In this document: one piece after another, positions 10,815 to 21,818 of the stretch
Position numbering within the stretch: the first letter of the stretch is position 1
Layout: the number at the start of each line of letters is the position of its first letter
Origin: Lathyrus oleraceus
Taxonomy: Eukaryota > Streptophyta > Magnoliopsida > Fabales > Fabaceae
Direction: 5' to 3'
Assembly: GCF_024323335.1 (NCBI RefSeq)
Contig: NC_066581.1
Coordinates: forward strand, 432,344,136-432,408,135
DNA: 64,000 nt
Program-made: the position numbers and the translations under genes
Notes under the pieces: generated by a model
Seen by the model: only the letters and a program-made list of their open reading frames with translations
The model's database searches: none
What the model was told of the DNA's origin: nothing

Positions 10815-11483
10815 ATGACAGCAAACACCTCTAACAACATCCTGCGATCAATCCTTGATAAGGAAAAATTGTCTGGGACAAATTTTCTGGATTGGCACCG
10901 AAACCTGAGGATTGTCCTCAAACATGATAAAAAGTTATATGTCTTGGAGACACTTGTTCCTGAAGAGGAACCTCCTAGTTCTGCACCTAAAGCAGAAAGA
11001 GATGCTTATAAGAAGCATGTCGATGATGCCAATGAAATTGCTTGTCTCATGCTAGCTACCATGAACTCAGAATTGCAAAACCAACATGAGAACATGTCAG
11101 CATTCGATATGATTGAACACCTGAAGTTGCTCTATCAAGAGCAAGCAAGGCATGAGAGGTTTGAAGTTTCAAAAGCCCTTTTTCAAAGAAAGTTAGCTGA
11201 GGGAGCCCCTGTAGGTCCCCATGTACTCAAGATGATTGGGTATGTGGAAAACCTTGAGAGATTGGGTTTTCCCCTCGAAAAGGAACTTGCAACTGATTTG
11301 ATCTTGCAATCGTTGCCAGATAGTTTCAGTCAATTTGTCCTAAATTTCAATATGATTGATATGGACAAATCTCTTCCTGAACTGCTCGCCATGTTAAGAA
11401 CTGCCGAGCAGAATCTGAAGTCAAAAGGGAAGTCCATTCTGATGATCGGAAATGGAAAGAGACAGAACAAAAAGGCCCACTAA
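10815..11483 (+). pseudogene. gag: Copia gag (capsid part)
   Basis: This 222-codon frame starts at an ATG about 1.8 kb after the primer site. It has the typical copia gag beginning (KLSGTNFLDWHRNLRIVLKH) and a UBN2-like capsid domain through about residue 200 (ALFQRKLAEGAPVGPHVLKM, LGFPLEKELATDLILQSLP). It ends early at KKAH; homology continues in another frame with an additional stop near 11484. The zinc-knuckle part is therefore separated by a frameshift. The capsid portion itself looks complete and could in principle be translated. Confidence 0.85.
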
Positions 11484-11484
11484 G

Positions 11485-12081
11485 TAGAGTGATAAGGGGA
11501 AGGGCAAGGAAGTTGCCAATCCCAGACCCACTGCTATTTTGAAGCCTAGTGGAGGCATAGCAAAAGAAGGCACCTGCTTCCATTGCGGTAAGACCGGACA
11601 CTGGAAGAGGAACTGCCCAAAGTACCTAGAAGATAAGAAGAATGGAGTAGAGACTTCAACTTCAGGTATTTTTGTTATTAATTTATCTACTTCTGCATCA
11701 TGGGTATTAGATACTGGATGCAGTTCTCACATTTGTACAAATGTGCAGGAACTAAAAAGGAGTAGAGATTTGGCAAAAGGTAAAGTCGACCTACGAGTTA
11801 GCTATGGAGCAAAGGTTGCTGCTTTAGCTGTAGGAACTTTTGTATTGACTTTACCTAGTGGTTTAATAATTCAGTTAGAGAATTGTTATTATGTACCTGC
11901 AATTAGCAGGAATATTATTTCCATTGCTTGTTTGGACAAGTTTGGTTTTTCATTTATAATAAAGAACAATTGTTGCTCAATTTATTTGAATGGTATATTC
12001 TATGCTACTGCACAAATGAACAATGGACTGTATGTCCTTGATCTTGAAATGCCTATTAATAACATTAATACAAAAGGGTGA
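11485..12081 (+). pseudogene. Copia nucleocapsid knuckle, protease and pre-integrase
   Basis: In a different frame from the capsid part, this segment encodes a CCHC zinc knuckle (CFHCGKTGHWKRNC), then a copia-type aspartic protease with active site WVLDTGCSSHICTN, then the start of the GAG-pre-integrase domain (NGLYVLDLEMP). No ATG is available, so it would need fusion to gag. It stops at 12081. The integrase zinc-binding motif and the first catalytic aspartate expected next are missing. Confidence 0.8.
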
Positions 12082-12107
12082 AACCTAACGAGTTAAAACC
12101 AACTAGG

Positions 12108-12789
12108 TAATAATATTAAAACTCTTCGATCAGATCGAAGTGGTGAATATTTAATCCTAGAGTTTGATGACCATCTGAAAGAGTGTGGGATCCTATCCCA
12201 ACTTACTCCTCCTGGAACATCCCAATGGAAGGGTGTATCTGAGAGAAGAAATCGAACCCTGTTGGACATGGTCCGATCCATGATGAGTCACACCAATCTT
12301 CCAAAACTCCTTTTGAGGACATACACCATTGATATCAGCTTACACACTTAACCGTGTTCTATCCAAAAGGTTGAAAAGACACCATATGAGATATGGAGTG
12401 GTAAGAGACCACATATGTCTTACATGAAGATTTGGGGTTGCGAAGTTTATGTGAAACGACAAATTTCAACTAAGCTTGAGTCCAAATCTGACAAATGCTT
12501 ATTTGTGGGGTATCCTAAAGAAACAAGAGGATATTATTTCTACAATCCTTCTGAGGGCAAAGTGTTTATCGCTCGAACTTGAGTTTTCCTAGAAAGGGAT
12601 TTTATTTCCAAAGGAATCAATGGGAGGAAAGTAGAACTTGAAGAAATTCAAGAATCACAAAGTATTGATACACCTATGGAGGAATTAGAGTAGGAAACAC
12701 AAGTAGTTGTGTAAGAGCAACCTGCTCAAATAGAACAAGACCAGCGTAGGTCAGGCAGGATACGTCACCTACCTGAGATATATGGATAT
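12108..12789 (+). pseudogene. Copia integrase fragment with stops
   Basis: Reading through stops gives the second half of a copia integrase core: TLRSDRSGEYL with the second catalytic aspartate, then SERRNRTLLDMVRSMM with the catalytic glutamate, then the C-terminal copia region (WGCEVYVKRQ, KCLFVGYPKETRGYYFYNP) and the RRSGRIRHLPE segment that leads into RT. Stops occur near 12350, 12580, 12691 and 12712. The N-terminal zinc finger and first catalytic aspartate are deleted. Confidence 0.8.
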
Positions 12790-12812
12790 CTGATCAAGGT
12801 GATGTATTACTC

Positions 12813-13073
12813 ATGGATCAAGATGAGCCTGTGACCTACTCATGGAATCTTCATTTTGATGAAATAGTAAAACTGTATGGATTCATCAAGAACGAAGATG
12901 AGACTTGTGTCTACAAGAAGGTTAGTGGGAGCATGATCGTATTCCTGATATTATATGTAGATGACATATTACTCATTGGAATCGATATCCCTACCCTGCA
13001 ACAAGTAAAGTCTTGGTTGGGGAAATGCTTTTCTATGAAGGATCTGGGTGAAGCAGCCTATCAGAATCTATAG
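12813..13073 (+). pseudogene. Copia reverse transcriptase, internally deleted
   Basis: A short frame contains SWNLHFDEIVKLYGFIKNED and the catalytic YVDD box (ILYVDDILLIG), followed by VKSWLGKCFSMKDLGEA. The first half of RT, including the first catalytic aspartate, is missing: the sequence jumps from the segment before RT straight to this position. After 13073 the reading is degraded by stops up to the RNase H part. Confidence 0.85.
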
Positions 13074-13160
13074 AGATAGATCATGAAATGCTTGGCCTAA
13101 GTCAGAGTACATAGACAAAGTGCTGAGACGCTTTAATATGAATGATTCCAATCTGGTTAT

Positions 13161-13547
13161 GTGTTTTGCTTAAATGGTGGCACTGTGAGCTTGAAAAGTT
13201 CAACGCAAGATACAGTTGCTGATTCTACGACCGAGGCCGAGTATATTGTTGCCTCAAGTGCAGCAAAGGAAGCTGTTTGGATCAGGAAGTTCATTAATAA
13301 ACTTGGCATATTCCCTAGCATTATGGATCCCATTGGTCTCTATTATGATAACAATGGTGTTATCGCACAAGCTAAGGAGCCTAGATCTCACCAACGATCT
13401 AAACACATACTTAGGCGTTGTGCGAAAATATGTAAAGTACCTACACTTGACAATATAGTTGACCCACTGACAAAGCCTCTTGCGCAGCAGAAGCATGATG
13501 GCCATACTAGATCAATGGGCATACGGGGTATGTCTGATTGGCTCTAG
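13161..13547 (+). pseudogene. Copia RNase H, C-terminal part of pol
   Basis: A 128-codon frame with the copia RNase H motifs STTEAEYIVASSAAKEAVWI, LYYDNNGVIAQAKEPRSHQR and SKHI, ending with the typical tail DPLTKPLAQQKH and MGIRGMSDWL. A short internal segment after SKHILRR appears deleted. It ends 14 bp before the 3' LTR, as is usual in copia elements. Confidence 0.85.
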
Positions 13548-13550
13548 TGC

Positions 13551-13561
13551 TAGTGGGAGAT
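13551..13561 (+). other. Copia polypurine tract
   Basis: TAGTGGGAGAT directly precedes the 3' LTR, the position and sequence type used to prime plus-strand synthesis. Confidence 0.75.
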
Positions 13562-14918
13562 TGTAAGTGTAAGCCCTAGAGGCCAATACTTTTGGTACTT
13601 GTATCGAATTATTTATTAATAATAAAAGGCATTTTCTTTATTATGGTTGATTAATAAAGTCCCTAGAATAGATAGTCCGTTTAATGTATTAAGTGTGACT
13701 TAATCATGAGAACACATTAAACATAAGGGCACTATTCTTAAAGTATCTGTAGTCGAGCTTTAATGTGAAGTGGGATAACATTAAAGCACTAAGACTATTA
13801 TGTTTGTAGACTGATGATCACATCTCATGGATCATGGATAAAGAGTTATCAAGTCTTAAACATAGGTATGAATATTAGGAGTAATATTAATACCGGATTG
13901 ACCCGCTATGAGAATACTATATAGAAAGTTATGCAAAGTGTCATAAGTTATTCTCATGGTGATAATAGTGTATACCACTCTTCGACCTGAAACCACTATG
14001 GATCCTAGATGTAGAGTTGAGTGCTTTATTACTGATCCAACGTTATCCGTAACTGGATGACCATAAAGACAGTTGATGAGTACTCCACAAAGCATGCTGA
14101 GGGACATGAGTGTCCTAAATGGAATTTGCCAATCCTGCGTAACAGGATAAATGTCTATGGGCCCAATATTGAACTGGACAAGGGTGACATGGTCTATACC
14201 TTGTGCTCAATATAGACATAAGGGCAAAGGGGTAATTATACACATAATTATTATCACAGGAGGTTTTGTCAGATCACATGACATTTTTGTTACTTGGGTA
14301 GCAGTGATGTGTTGCTAGATACCGCTCACTGTTTATTATGTTAAATGTGTGATTTAATATAATTGCCACTGTCGCGAAAACCTATAGGGTCACACACAAA
14401 GGACGGATTGATGAGAGATAGAATAATTAAGGAACATCGTAAGGTACGGTGTACTTAAGCAGAATACGAAATATGGTAAGGTACCAAATACTTAAGTGAT
14501 TTTGGCATATTATGAGATATAGGCCAAAATACACTTAAGTGGGCTTTTTGGCTTGAAGCCCACACAAGTGGTTCTATAAATAGAGCTCTTGTGCAGAAGC
14601 TTTATATGGGAATACAACACAACTGAAGAGTTGGAATTTCGTATCTCTCTCTCACTCAAAGCCTTCATTCATAACAGCTAGCACTGCGATTGAAGGAATC
14701 CGTTCGTGTGGACTGAGTAGAGACGTTGTCATCGTTCAACGTTCGTGATCGCCCAGTGGATCTGTATCAAAGGTTTTGATCATTATCAGAGATCTGCACC
14801 AAAGGTTTGAATCGCCACAAGAGGTAACGATTCTATCACTGATCATGCCCATTCGTAAGGATCACTAAATGGAGAAATTTTTAAATTCCGCTGCGCCTTG
14901 GATGGCAATTCTCCAACA
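13562..14918 (+). repeat. Copia 3' LTR (1357 bp)
   Basis: It begins TGTAAGTGTAAGCCC and ends CTCCAACA. It has the same length as the 5' LTR and includes the TATA box at 14575-14583. Differences from the 5' LTR are scattered single-base changes. Confidence 0.95.
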
Positions 14919-14923
14919 AAGAA
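14919..14923. repeat. Right target-site duplication AAGAA (copia)
   Basis: It is identical to 7672-7676; Tat LTR sequence resumes immediately after it. Confidence 0.9.
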
Positions 14924-15001
14924 TGCCAAGGTGTGATCCCAAAGCTAATGCATATGATGAAATAGCATGAGGGATCTTAGGGTAAAAGTTGGGGTCTTAC
15001 A
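14924..15001 (-). repeat. LTR copy B of the Tat element, terminal part
   Basis: It continues LTR copy B after the copia insertion and ends, like copy A, in GGGGTCTTACA (minus strand TGTAAGACCCC, the LTR start). It aligns with 2345-2424. Confidence 0.8.
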
Positions 15002-16076
15002 CTCTTCGATTCCAAGTTTCATCCATTTGTGGGTTCCCTTGATACCATTTTTGGGTTCCCTCTCTATTCTCGTTGTTCCATGAACTACGGTGGCTCTAAT
15101 TTTCTCATTGCACAATGAGAATACGTAGGCACGAGGATGTGGATCCTTGGTGGGAATACTCCTAATTATTCCCCCTTCCGCCTTAGGGCGTCATTCATAT
15201 CTTTCATGAAACATTATCTAACTTCAACCATACATCGTTCACCCTAGTGACATATTATTCCTTTGACATCGAAGTATAGTTTTCTTAGGATATCCATATA
15301 CACCCTTTTAGGATGCCTAGCAAAAAGTCCACAGTTCTGCATAGAGTTGTTTGGCTTATACCCAGACATTTAATTCCTTATTTTTTGGCTAAATATTAGA
15401 TAGTGGCAACCATGTTGTTCCACGTATCGTTTAATGTTGTTTCCCTATGTGGTATGAATCCCATTTCTCTTATGGATTCCAATACACTTTCACCTTTCGG
15501 TTTCAAAAAATACTTCTTCAGTCACTTGTCACCAAATATTCAATTCTGTTACTTTGGTCACTTCACTCCGTTCTTCTCCATGACGCGCTTATACCCTACC
15601 ATCATTCACTCCATGTGAAACATCAACTACCTTTGAGCGAAATACACTACCTCTTTGTGCTCCTTCTTACGTCCCCTTGTGAACCAAGGGGTGTTTGGGT
15701 CATACCCCCAAACACTTATTTCTTTGTATTTTCGGCATTACCCTATAGCGGTAGCCATGCTACCCCATATACTGGTAAAAGCCACTTTACTCTTGGGTTC
15801 ATGTTTTCACCCTTCCTTTGGGTTAGACCATGTTGTGATCACAACTTTTTTCATCTCCCACCACTAGTTCTTCGAACTACGGAGCTCTGAATTCCTCATT
15901 GCACTATGAGGATACATAGACATGAGGGTCCCAATCCTCACCGAGCACTCTATCTATTTCTCTCATTTTTTTCCATTATTTGGCGAGTAATCTTAGTTAT
16001 AACACCTATTCGAGCGAGAACAGTCAAAATGGTTCCCATGGAGTACCATGGATGTTTGGGGTGCTAATACCTTCAC
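15002..16076. repeat. Degenerate Tat/Ogre LTR-like debris
   Basis: I see no gene. The stretch holds two plus-strand copies of the LTR hairpin module (15083-15150 and 15874-15935) and the hairpin CCATGG-AGTA-CCATGG at 16036-16051 followed by GGGGTGCTAATACCTTC. The latter matches the CCGTCG-AGTA-CGACGG hairpin and GGGGTGCTCATACCTTC of the Ogre LTR near 22359-22400. It is therefore old LTR sequence of a related element. Confidence 0.55.
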
Positions 16077-16700
16077 CTAAGTAGAATATGGTACTGTCGT
16101 AATGCACGTCTGTTTGCCCAATTCTTTCTTCCCAATACGATGTATCTTACCCCAGGCTATGTGCACTTTCTTCATCAAATCCGGATTCTCGAACCCTTTA
16201 GCTAAAAGTAGTTCTTCCAATTGTCGGTCTTCAGGCTTTTCCCTCAGTGGATACCCTAACTGACTCAGTGAAAGAACGGGGTTATAGGTCATCAACCCCC
16301 TTTAGTACTGATGAGAGAAACATTCAGAAACTCCCCACAACAGAAGATAAGTTCTACCCCAATATAATCATGGTTGTACCATATGGCGTCTTCAACATCC
16401 AATGACATCAACCTTTGTGACCACTTCAAACCCCCCACATTATCAATAAATGGTCCTCTTTTTGGAAATTAGGTCATGATCCACATGTGAAGTAGAGGAA
16501 TGCAACAATTAACAGTTCCACCCTTCTTCGTGTTTTTCCAATGGAAAGTGAATAAAACATAAGCTAGTAGTGTAGGAACTAGGTTCTGGGAGATAAAGAT
16601 GGTGATGGTGACCTTATCAATAAAACCTTTGACACTTGGGAATAGTACCATACCATATATGAGTAATACAAAGCTAGCATAGAAGGTTCCATTGAGTCAA
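16077..16700 (-). pseudogene. Fragment of an Ogre/Tat ORF1-like gene
   Basis: Two minus-strand frames match the Ogre ORF1 proteins of this window. The piece at 16469-16651 has MVLFPSVKGFIDKVTITIFI and LVPTLLAYVLF, matching IVLFPSMPNFVDYAAVTIFI and PVPTLLADTYY. The piece at 16077-16295 has TYNPVLSLSQLGYPL, matching NYNPVLSLRQLGF. It is strongly diverged and interrupted. The protein family is common in legume Ogre-type elements and its function is unknown to me. Confidence 0.65.
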
Positions 16701-17800
16701 ACACTTTTCATTACTCATCTTAGCCAAAATATAGAAGGTGCAAAGTGTAGGTTCAATAATGGTGATGGCGTCTTAGCCAAAACAGAAGGAATTAAATGTC
16801 TGGGTACGGGCCAAAGAAGTCTATGTGCAAATGCGGATTGCCGTTATATCATCCTAACATGGTGTATATGGAATTCCAAAGAAAACTGTATTTGGGTTGC
16901 AAAGAAACAACGTGTAACTAGGGTGAACGATTTTATGATTGAAGGTAGATATGGGGTCATGAAAGATATGAGTGGTGTCTTAAGGCAGAAGGAGGAATAA
17001 TTAGGAGTATGCTCGCCAAGGATTCACATCCTCGTACCTACTTATTCTCATTGTGCAATGAGAAAGTCAGAGCATTTGTAGTTCGTGGAACCACGAGAAC
17101 AAAGAGAGATGGAAAGTGAACTTGGAACCAAAAAGTAAACCGGCGTCTTAGCCAAAAAGAATGAATTAAATTTTTGGGTACGATCCAAACAACTCTTGGT
17201 TCACAAGGTGGATTGCTGCTACATCGTCCTAAAGGGTATATGCAGGGCCCAAAAGAAAGTATTGTTGAGTACAAGGAGCAGTATATCACTGGTTGGGGAA
17301 TAAACAGTTCGAGATCAAAGAGAATGGTATCTTGGATCCATGAAGGAGATATACTCTGAACCAAAGAGTAAACCAGCATCTTAGCCAAAAAGAATGAATT
17401 AAATGTCTTGGGACGATCCAAACAACTCTTGATTCATCAGGTGGACTCCCGCTATATCGTTCTAAAAGGATGTACATGGATTCCGAGAAGTATATTTGGT
17501 ATAGAAAAGATGGTCTTGATTGATGAATGAAGAATGAAGTGTTAGCAAATAGCGTAGCTCACGAAGAATCCGGGTTCTCTTGCCTACGTATCCTTATAGT
17601 GCAATAAGGAAGTCAGAGCTTTCGTAGTTTAACTTACTAGGGTTGAAAGAAAAATGATTGAGGAAAAATAAATGATTGATTGATAATGGAATATGAAGAG
17701 ACTTGACAGTTGATTGATAAGAATCACACTAAAGTCTATGAATAAGGGTGAATGCTTTGAATAGCTAGGGCCTACGCCCCGTAAACAAAGTCATTCTAGA
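16701..17800 (-). repeat. Degenerate repeat region with inverted LTR modules
   Basis: I see no gene. Three direct copies of a unit beginning TCTTAGCCAAAA (near 16770, 17143 and 17380) run through AATTAAAT and a TATATC/CATCGTCCTAA-like end. Two minus-strand copies of the LTR hairpin module lie near 16983-17087 and 17560-17632. The first is a clear inverted copy of 15083-15185. The arrangement around the ORF1 fragment is roughly symmetrical. Confidence 0.55.
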
Positions 17801-17805
17801 CAAGG
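17801..17805. repeat. Left target-site duplication CAAGG (outer Ogre)
   Basis: CAAGG precedes TGTAGCACC and recurs at 63026-63030, 45 kb away, directly after the last LTR. This ties both ends to one insertion. Confidence 0.9.
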
Positions 17806-18815
17806 TGTAGCACCTCAAATTTGCACCCCCCATTTGTGTATACATTTTCATTGTTAGGTCATTAACTTAAACATTGCATTGTCATTGCATAGTCCACATC
17901 ATGTCATCAGTCAGACTGGTTAGAAGATTCAACTATGCAAGCAAGCAAGAGCATTGTCCATGAGATCAAAGCCCTATGGTGGTTCCCATGAGTTCACATG
18001 ATTCAAGGATCATTTTGAAGTGGTTTGGCCAAGGATTGAAGGCTCAAGACTCATCAGTCCATGTGCAATTCATCTGAGGCTCTAAAAAGTCAACAGAAGT
18101 CAACTGTCAATTCAACTATGAATTTGGAGGTGGGAGATGGTCAGTGATGCCTCATTCATGTGCAAACAAGTCTCATTTGACCTTTAAAACATCAACATTG
18201 AAGGATTTGAAGTCAGATCAAGATTTTCCAAAAATAGCAGGTGACCTGTAATTTGAAGTTTCCAAAAATGGAAAGGTTTTGGACCAACTTCGACTCAATA
18301 TTACATTATCAAGAAAGCATCAAATGAAATTTTGTTGAACATGAAAGTTGTAGATCTTTCTCTCCCATTTCCAAAAAGTCCAAGGTCATTGATTTCTCAT
18401 GTGTGGTTGATGAGATATGGTCCAAACATGGCAAAGTATGGTTTAAACTTCAAATGAGCATAACTTTCAAACCAAAAGGCCAATTTGAGTGGTTCTTTTT
18501 GCATATTACTCCTTATAACATGTATTTTCCAAGCATGGAATCATTTGGCATGAAATCTCATTTGCATGGCATTGGTTCATCCATGAAGATTTTGGGGAAA
18601 TTTGCATAAATTCATTTTTGGTGTAACATGAGCATACCAAATCATTTCCAAAGTGTGCATGGCATGTTTTTAAGTCATTTTGAACCAAGAACATGCACTG
18701 TTCACGTGCATGGAGGTGCATGGAGTAAGAAATTGATTTTTTTCATTCACACCACAAAGTCCCTAATCTCATTTGCACTGTGCCTAATCCTTGCTTAAAC
18801 CTGATTAGCCTTGAG

Positions 18816-18822
18816 TATAAAG
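18816..18822 (+). promoter_or_regulatory. TATA box in outer Ogre 5' LTR
   Basis: TATAAAG in the context TTGAGTATAAAGCC; the 3' LTR has the same at 59281-59287, and the nested element has a TATATATA box at the homologous position. This puts the transcription start about 1 kb into the LTR and leaves a leader of more than 3 kb inside the LTR. Confidence 0.55.
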
Positions 18823-21520
18823 CCTTAAACCATAATTGTTTTTCACAATTACCAATTCTAGATCTAGATTTCACAAAAATCTTCAAATTTTCTCTCACTT
18901 TTTTCTCCAAAATTCTTTAAACATAAGCACTTTCCATTGATCATTTCATCATCCTGAGCTATAATTGAGCACATTTGCACGTGGAAACAGAGGAAATCGT
19001 GCCTGTTTTGTTCATGTTCAAGGTGTGAAGCTTCCATGGCAAGTGAAGATTGAGCAAGATTCGTGTGCATTCAAGCCTCCATTTCATCATCACTTACTTC
19101 AAGAAGCACATTGGAGAAGAATTGGAACATCAAGGACCTTGGAAACACATGATTTTAGTTGCTGCTCATCAAGAGGTAGTTTTTTGACCTCTTTAATTTT
19201 GCAATTCGTTATGCCTATCATGTAGATCTTTTAATGGTGATAAACCTGAGCTTTGAATGGAGTGATTTGGTGTTGAATTGAGTTAGATCCATGCATTTGA
19301 AGTTTTGATGATAAACTTTAATTCCTTCGATCCATGTGTTTGATGATGTTTTTTGCATGAATGATTCATGGAATCTTGTTGTATGATGAATGATGAGTTG
19401 ATTGATGTGCACGTTTTTCATTTCTGGACGATTTGGATTTTTCTGGAAAAATTTGGATGAAGATCTTCATGATCTTCATCATGTTCATAGTATTTCCAGG
19501 TTTCCTGCGAAATTACCTACGGAACACATAAGGACACCTGCGAATTTTGCCACGAGTTCATGTTAGTTACCTGCGGATTTTTTGAATCCAGGCAGGAGCG
19601 CGCGTTAGGGCTAGATCCAAAGCACAGTCGTTTTGACTATAGCGCGCGTTTGTAGTTTTAAATAGGTACACGGTTCGAGCCTGGGTGAATGTATTTTGCA
19701 AATTGCCTTGCCTTTTCATCATTTCCTTCACATTATTTGCCTTGGCTTCACATTTCCATTTTAATTTTCCATGAACTTCCAAAATTCACAACAAATTGAA
19801 AAATCAACCAAATGATCTCCAATTTTTTGCATTGTGATCCTCATGTTGTCCATTATTTTTTGATCATTAATTCCAAAATTGTGCTTGGCTGAATATTTTT
19901 TTGGTGCTAGGATGATTGAATATGTATCCATATTTGACCTTGCCATGCTATATCCTTTGTGAAATGCTGGTTTTTGATCCAATGAATCTGAAAATTTGCA
20001 TGATGAAACTAGACTCATTGCTTGACATTTTGGTGTTGATTTGGTATTTTTATCAATTACCATTGTTGTTTTATGAATGTGCTAAGTTAGGTGTGACAAT
20101 TTGTGTCACACCTTGTGATGTTCAACTTGAATGATGTGCTTGCCATGCCAAATGTTATCCAACTGCCCTGATTTTCTGTGTGATGCATGTTATAGATGTT
20201 GTGATTGCTCATGATTTTTGTTGGAATTATTTGGATCATTTCTGATTTAATTGAGATTTTTCATTCTGGTTGGTCACATTTGAGCTTTAAAATTTCCTTG
20301 AACTTCATTTGATCATGAAATGCTTGTTCCTTATCCATTGCTTCTGAATGTTTGCATACTATTTCTAGACATGTTGAGTGTTGTTTTGGCTTTGGTTTGA
20401 GGTTTTTACCAATTACCATTTATGTTTTATGCCTATGCTAACTTGGTGTGACAATTTGTGTCACACATGTGCTTGTTGTGCTTGTCTTGACTTATGCTAT
20501 GTGGTTGCCATGCCTAATGATGTCCAATGCTTCTAATTTTTTGTGTGATGATCATGTTGTATGTCCTGTTTACTCATGAATTTTGCCAAGATTATTTGAA
20601 TCATTTTTGATTTAATGTGCATTTGTTTCTGCTGATGTCACAATGTGGTCACAATTTGCATACCTTGCCATATTTGGTTCATGAAATGCTTTTGGTTAAT
20701 GATATTGATATGGGACCTTTTGAGTTGTGTTATGGATTGGATAAGGATGATCCATGTTAAATTTCATGTTCTGTTTTGAATGTTTGACCTACTTTTGACC
20801 CTAGGCTTTGACCTAGTGGTTTGGACTCACTGTTTGGATTGTGGATTTCAGGTTAAGAAGCACATTACCATGGTTGAAGTGGTTCACTCATTTGGATTGA
20901 TTAGTTGATTGATGTTGGCTAACCTTATGTTGTTTTGTGGGTTGATGCCAAGACATTTGTGTTGTGCCTATTGGCTTGTGGCTTGCACATTGTTGCCTAA
21001 TGCCTTATCTGTCTGATTGTGTGATTGACTGTTGTCTGTCTATTTGTTTGACTTGTAAACTGATTGATTTAGATTTTTTCAGGTACCTAAGTTGCTTTGA
21101 GTTCTTTTGAACTTGCTTTTGCTTTGCTTGGTTGCTTAACCACTGAGGTATAACTCTCTGACTTCATGTAGTCTGGAAGACCTGTCCTGTTATGTGGGCA
21201 GGCACCTGTCTGAAGCCCTCCTTAACAGGCAATGCTTGTGTTTATTTATCTTTGTGCCAAGCAGGAAAAGTCCTCTTATGAGGCAATTGGAAGATAAAAG
21301 AGATGTGCAATCCATCTCCTGCTATTCAGTGTGTCATCCACTTTGCTCACACCATGTGTTGATGCATTGTGGATATTAACCCAAGATCTTTGTTGTGTCA
21401 GTCATATGTGGAGAAGAGTTCCTACTTTCTGAACTCCCGCACTTTCATTTGTCTGAAGCTCTCCCAGGCCAGGGATAAGAGCTGTGAGGTCTTACCCTCA
21501 TTTCCCATTTCATCTGCTTC

Positions 21521-21543
21521 ACCCTAACTCTCAATGTTAGGGT
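21521..21543. other. Hairpin with telomere-like arms in Ogre LTR
   Basis: ACCCTAAC (21521-21528) and GTTAGGGT (21536-21543) form an 8-bp stem with loop TCTCAAT. The same hairpin occurs in all four Ogre LTRs of the window (near 32361, 50316 and 61988). Single telomere-like units only, so this is not a telomeric tract. Confidence 0.6.
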
Positions 21544-21818
21544 TAAGAGCTAACTACACCCGATTCCAGTTGGCTTGCTTTTGCAGCCTAACCTTGTATG
21601 AGCCCAATTGATTGCATATAGTGTGTGTGATTGTTTATTGTGCTTGTGTATTTGCCTGTGCTGTTTAGGATAGCTTGCTCCCTGTGCAAGTTAGATAGAA
21701 ACCTTAACCTAGGGCCATGGTGGATTTACATGATAACTATTAGGCTCGAGTCAGACTCCCTTCTAGTTTGTCATTTCCCAGTCTCTGGTTAGGTTAGAAG
21801 TTCTTTCCCTACGTAGGG

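Larger units (their letters stand above)
7677..14918 (+). mobile_element. Ty1/copia retrotransposon, defective, nested in Tat LTR copy B
   Basis: The element has 1357-bp LTRs with TG...CA ends, a 5-bp target duplication AAGAA, a TGGTATCAGAGCC primer site right after the 5' LTR and a GTGGGAGAT polypurine tract before the 3' LTR. The internal order is gag, protease, integrase, RT, RNase H, which is the copia order. Long LTRs and the gag/RT wording suggest the Angela/Tork side of copia, but that lineage call is tentative. The internal region is only 4528 bp and has several deletions and frameshifts, so the copy cannot move by itself. Confidence 0.95.
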
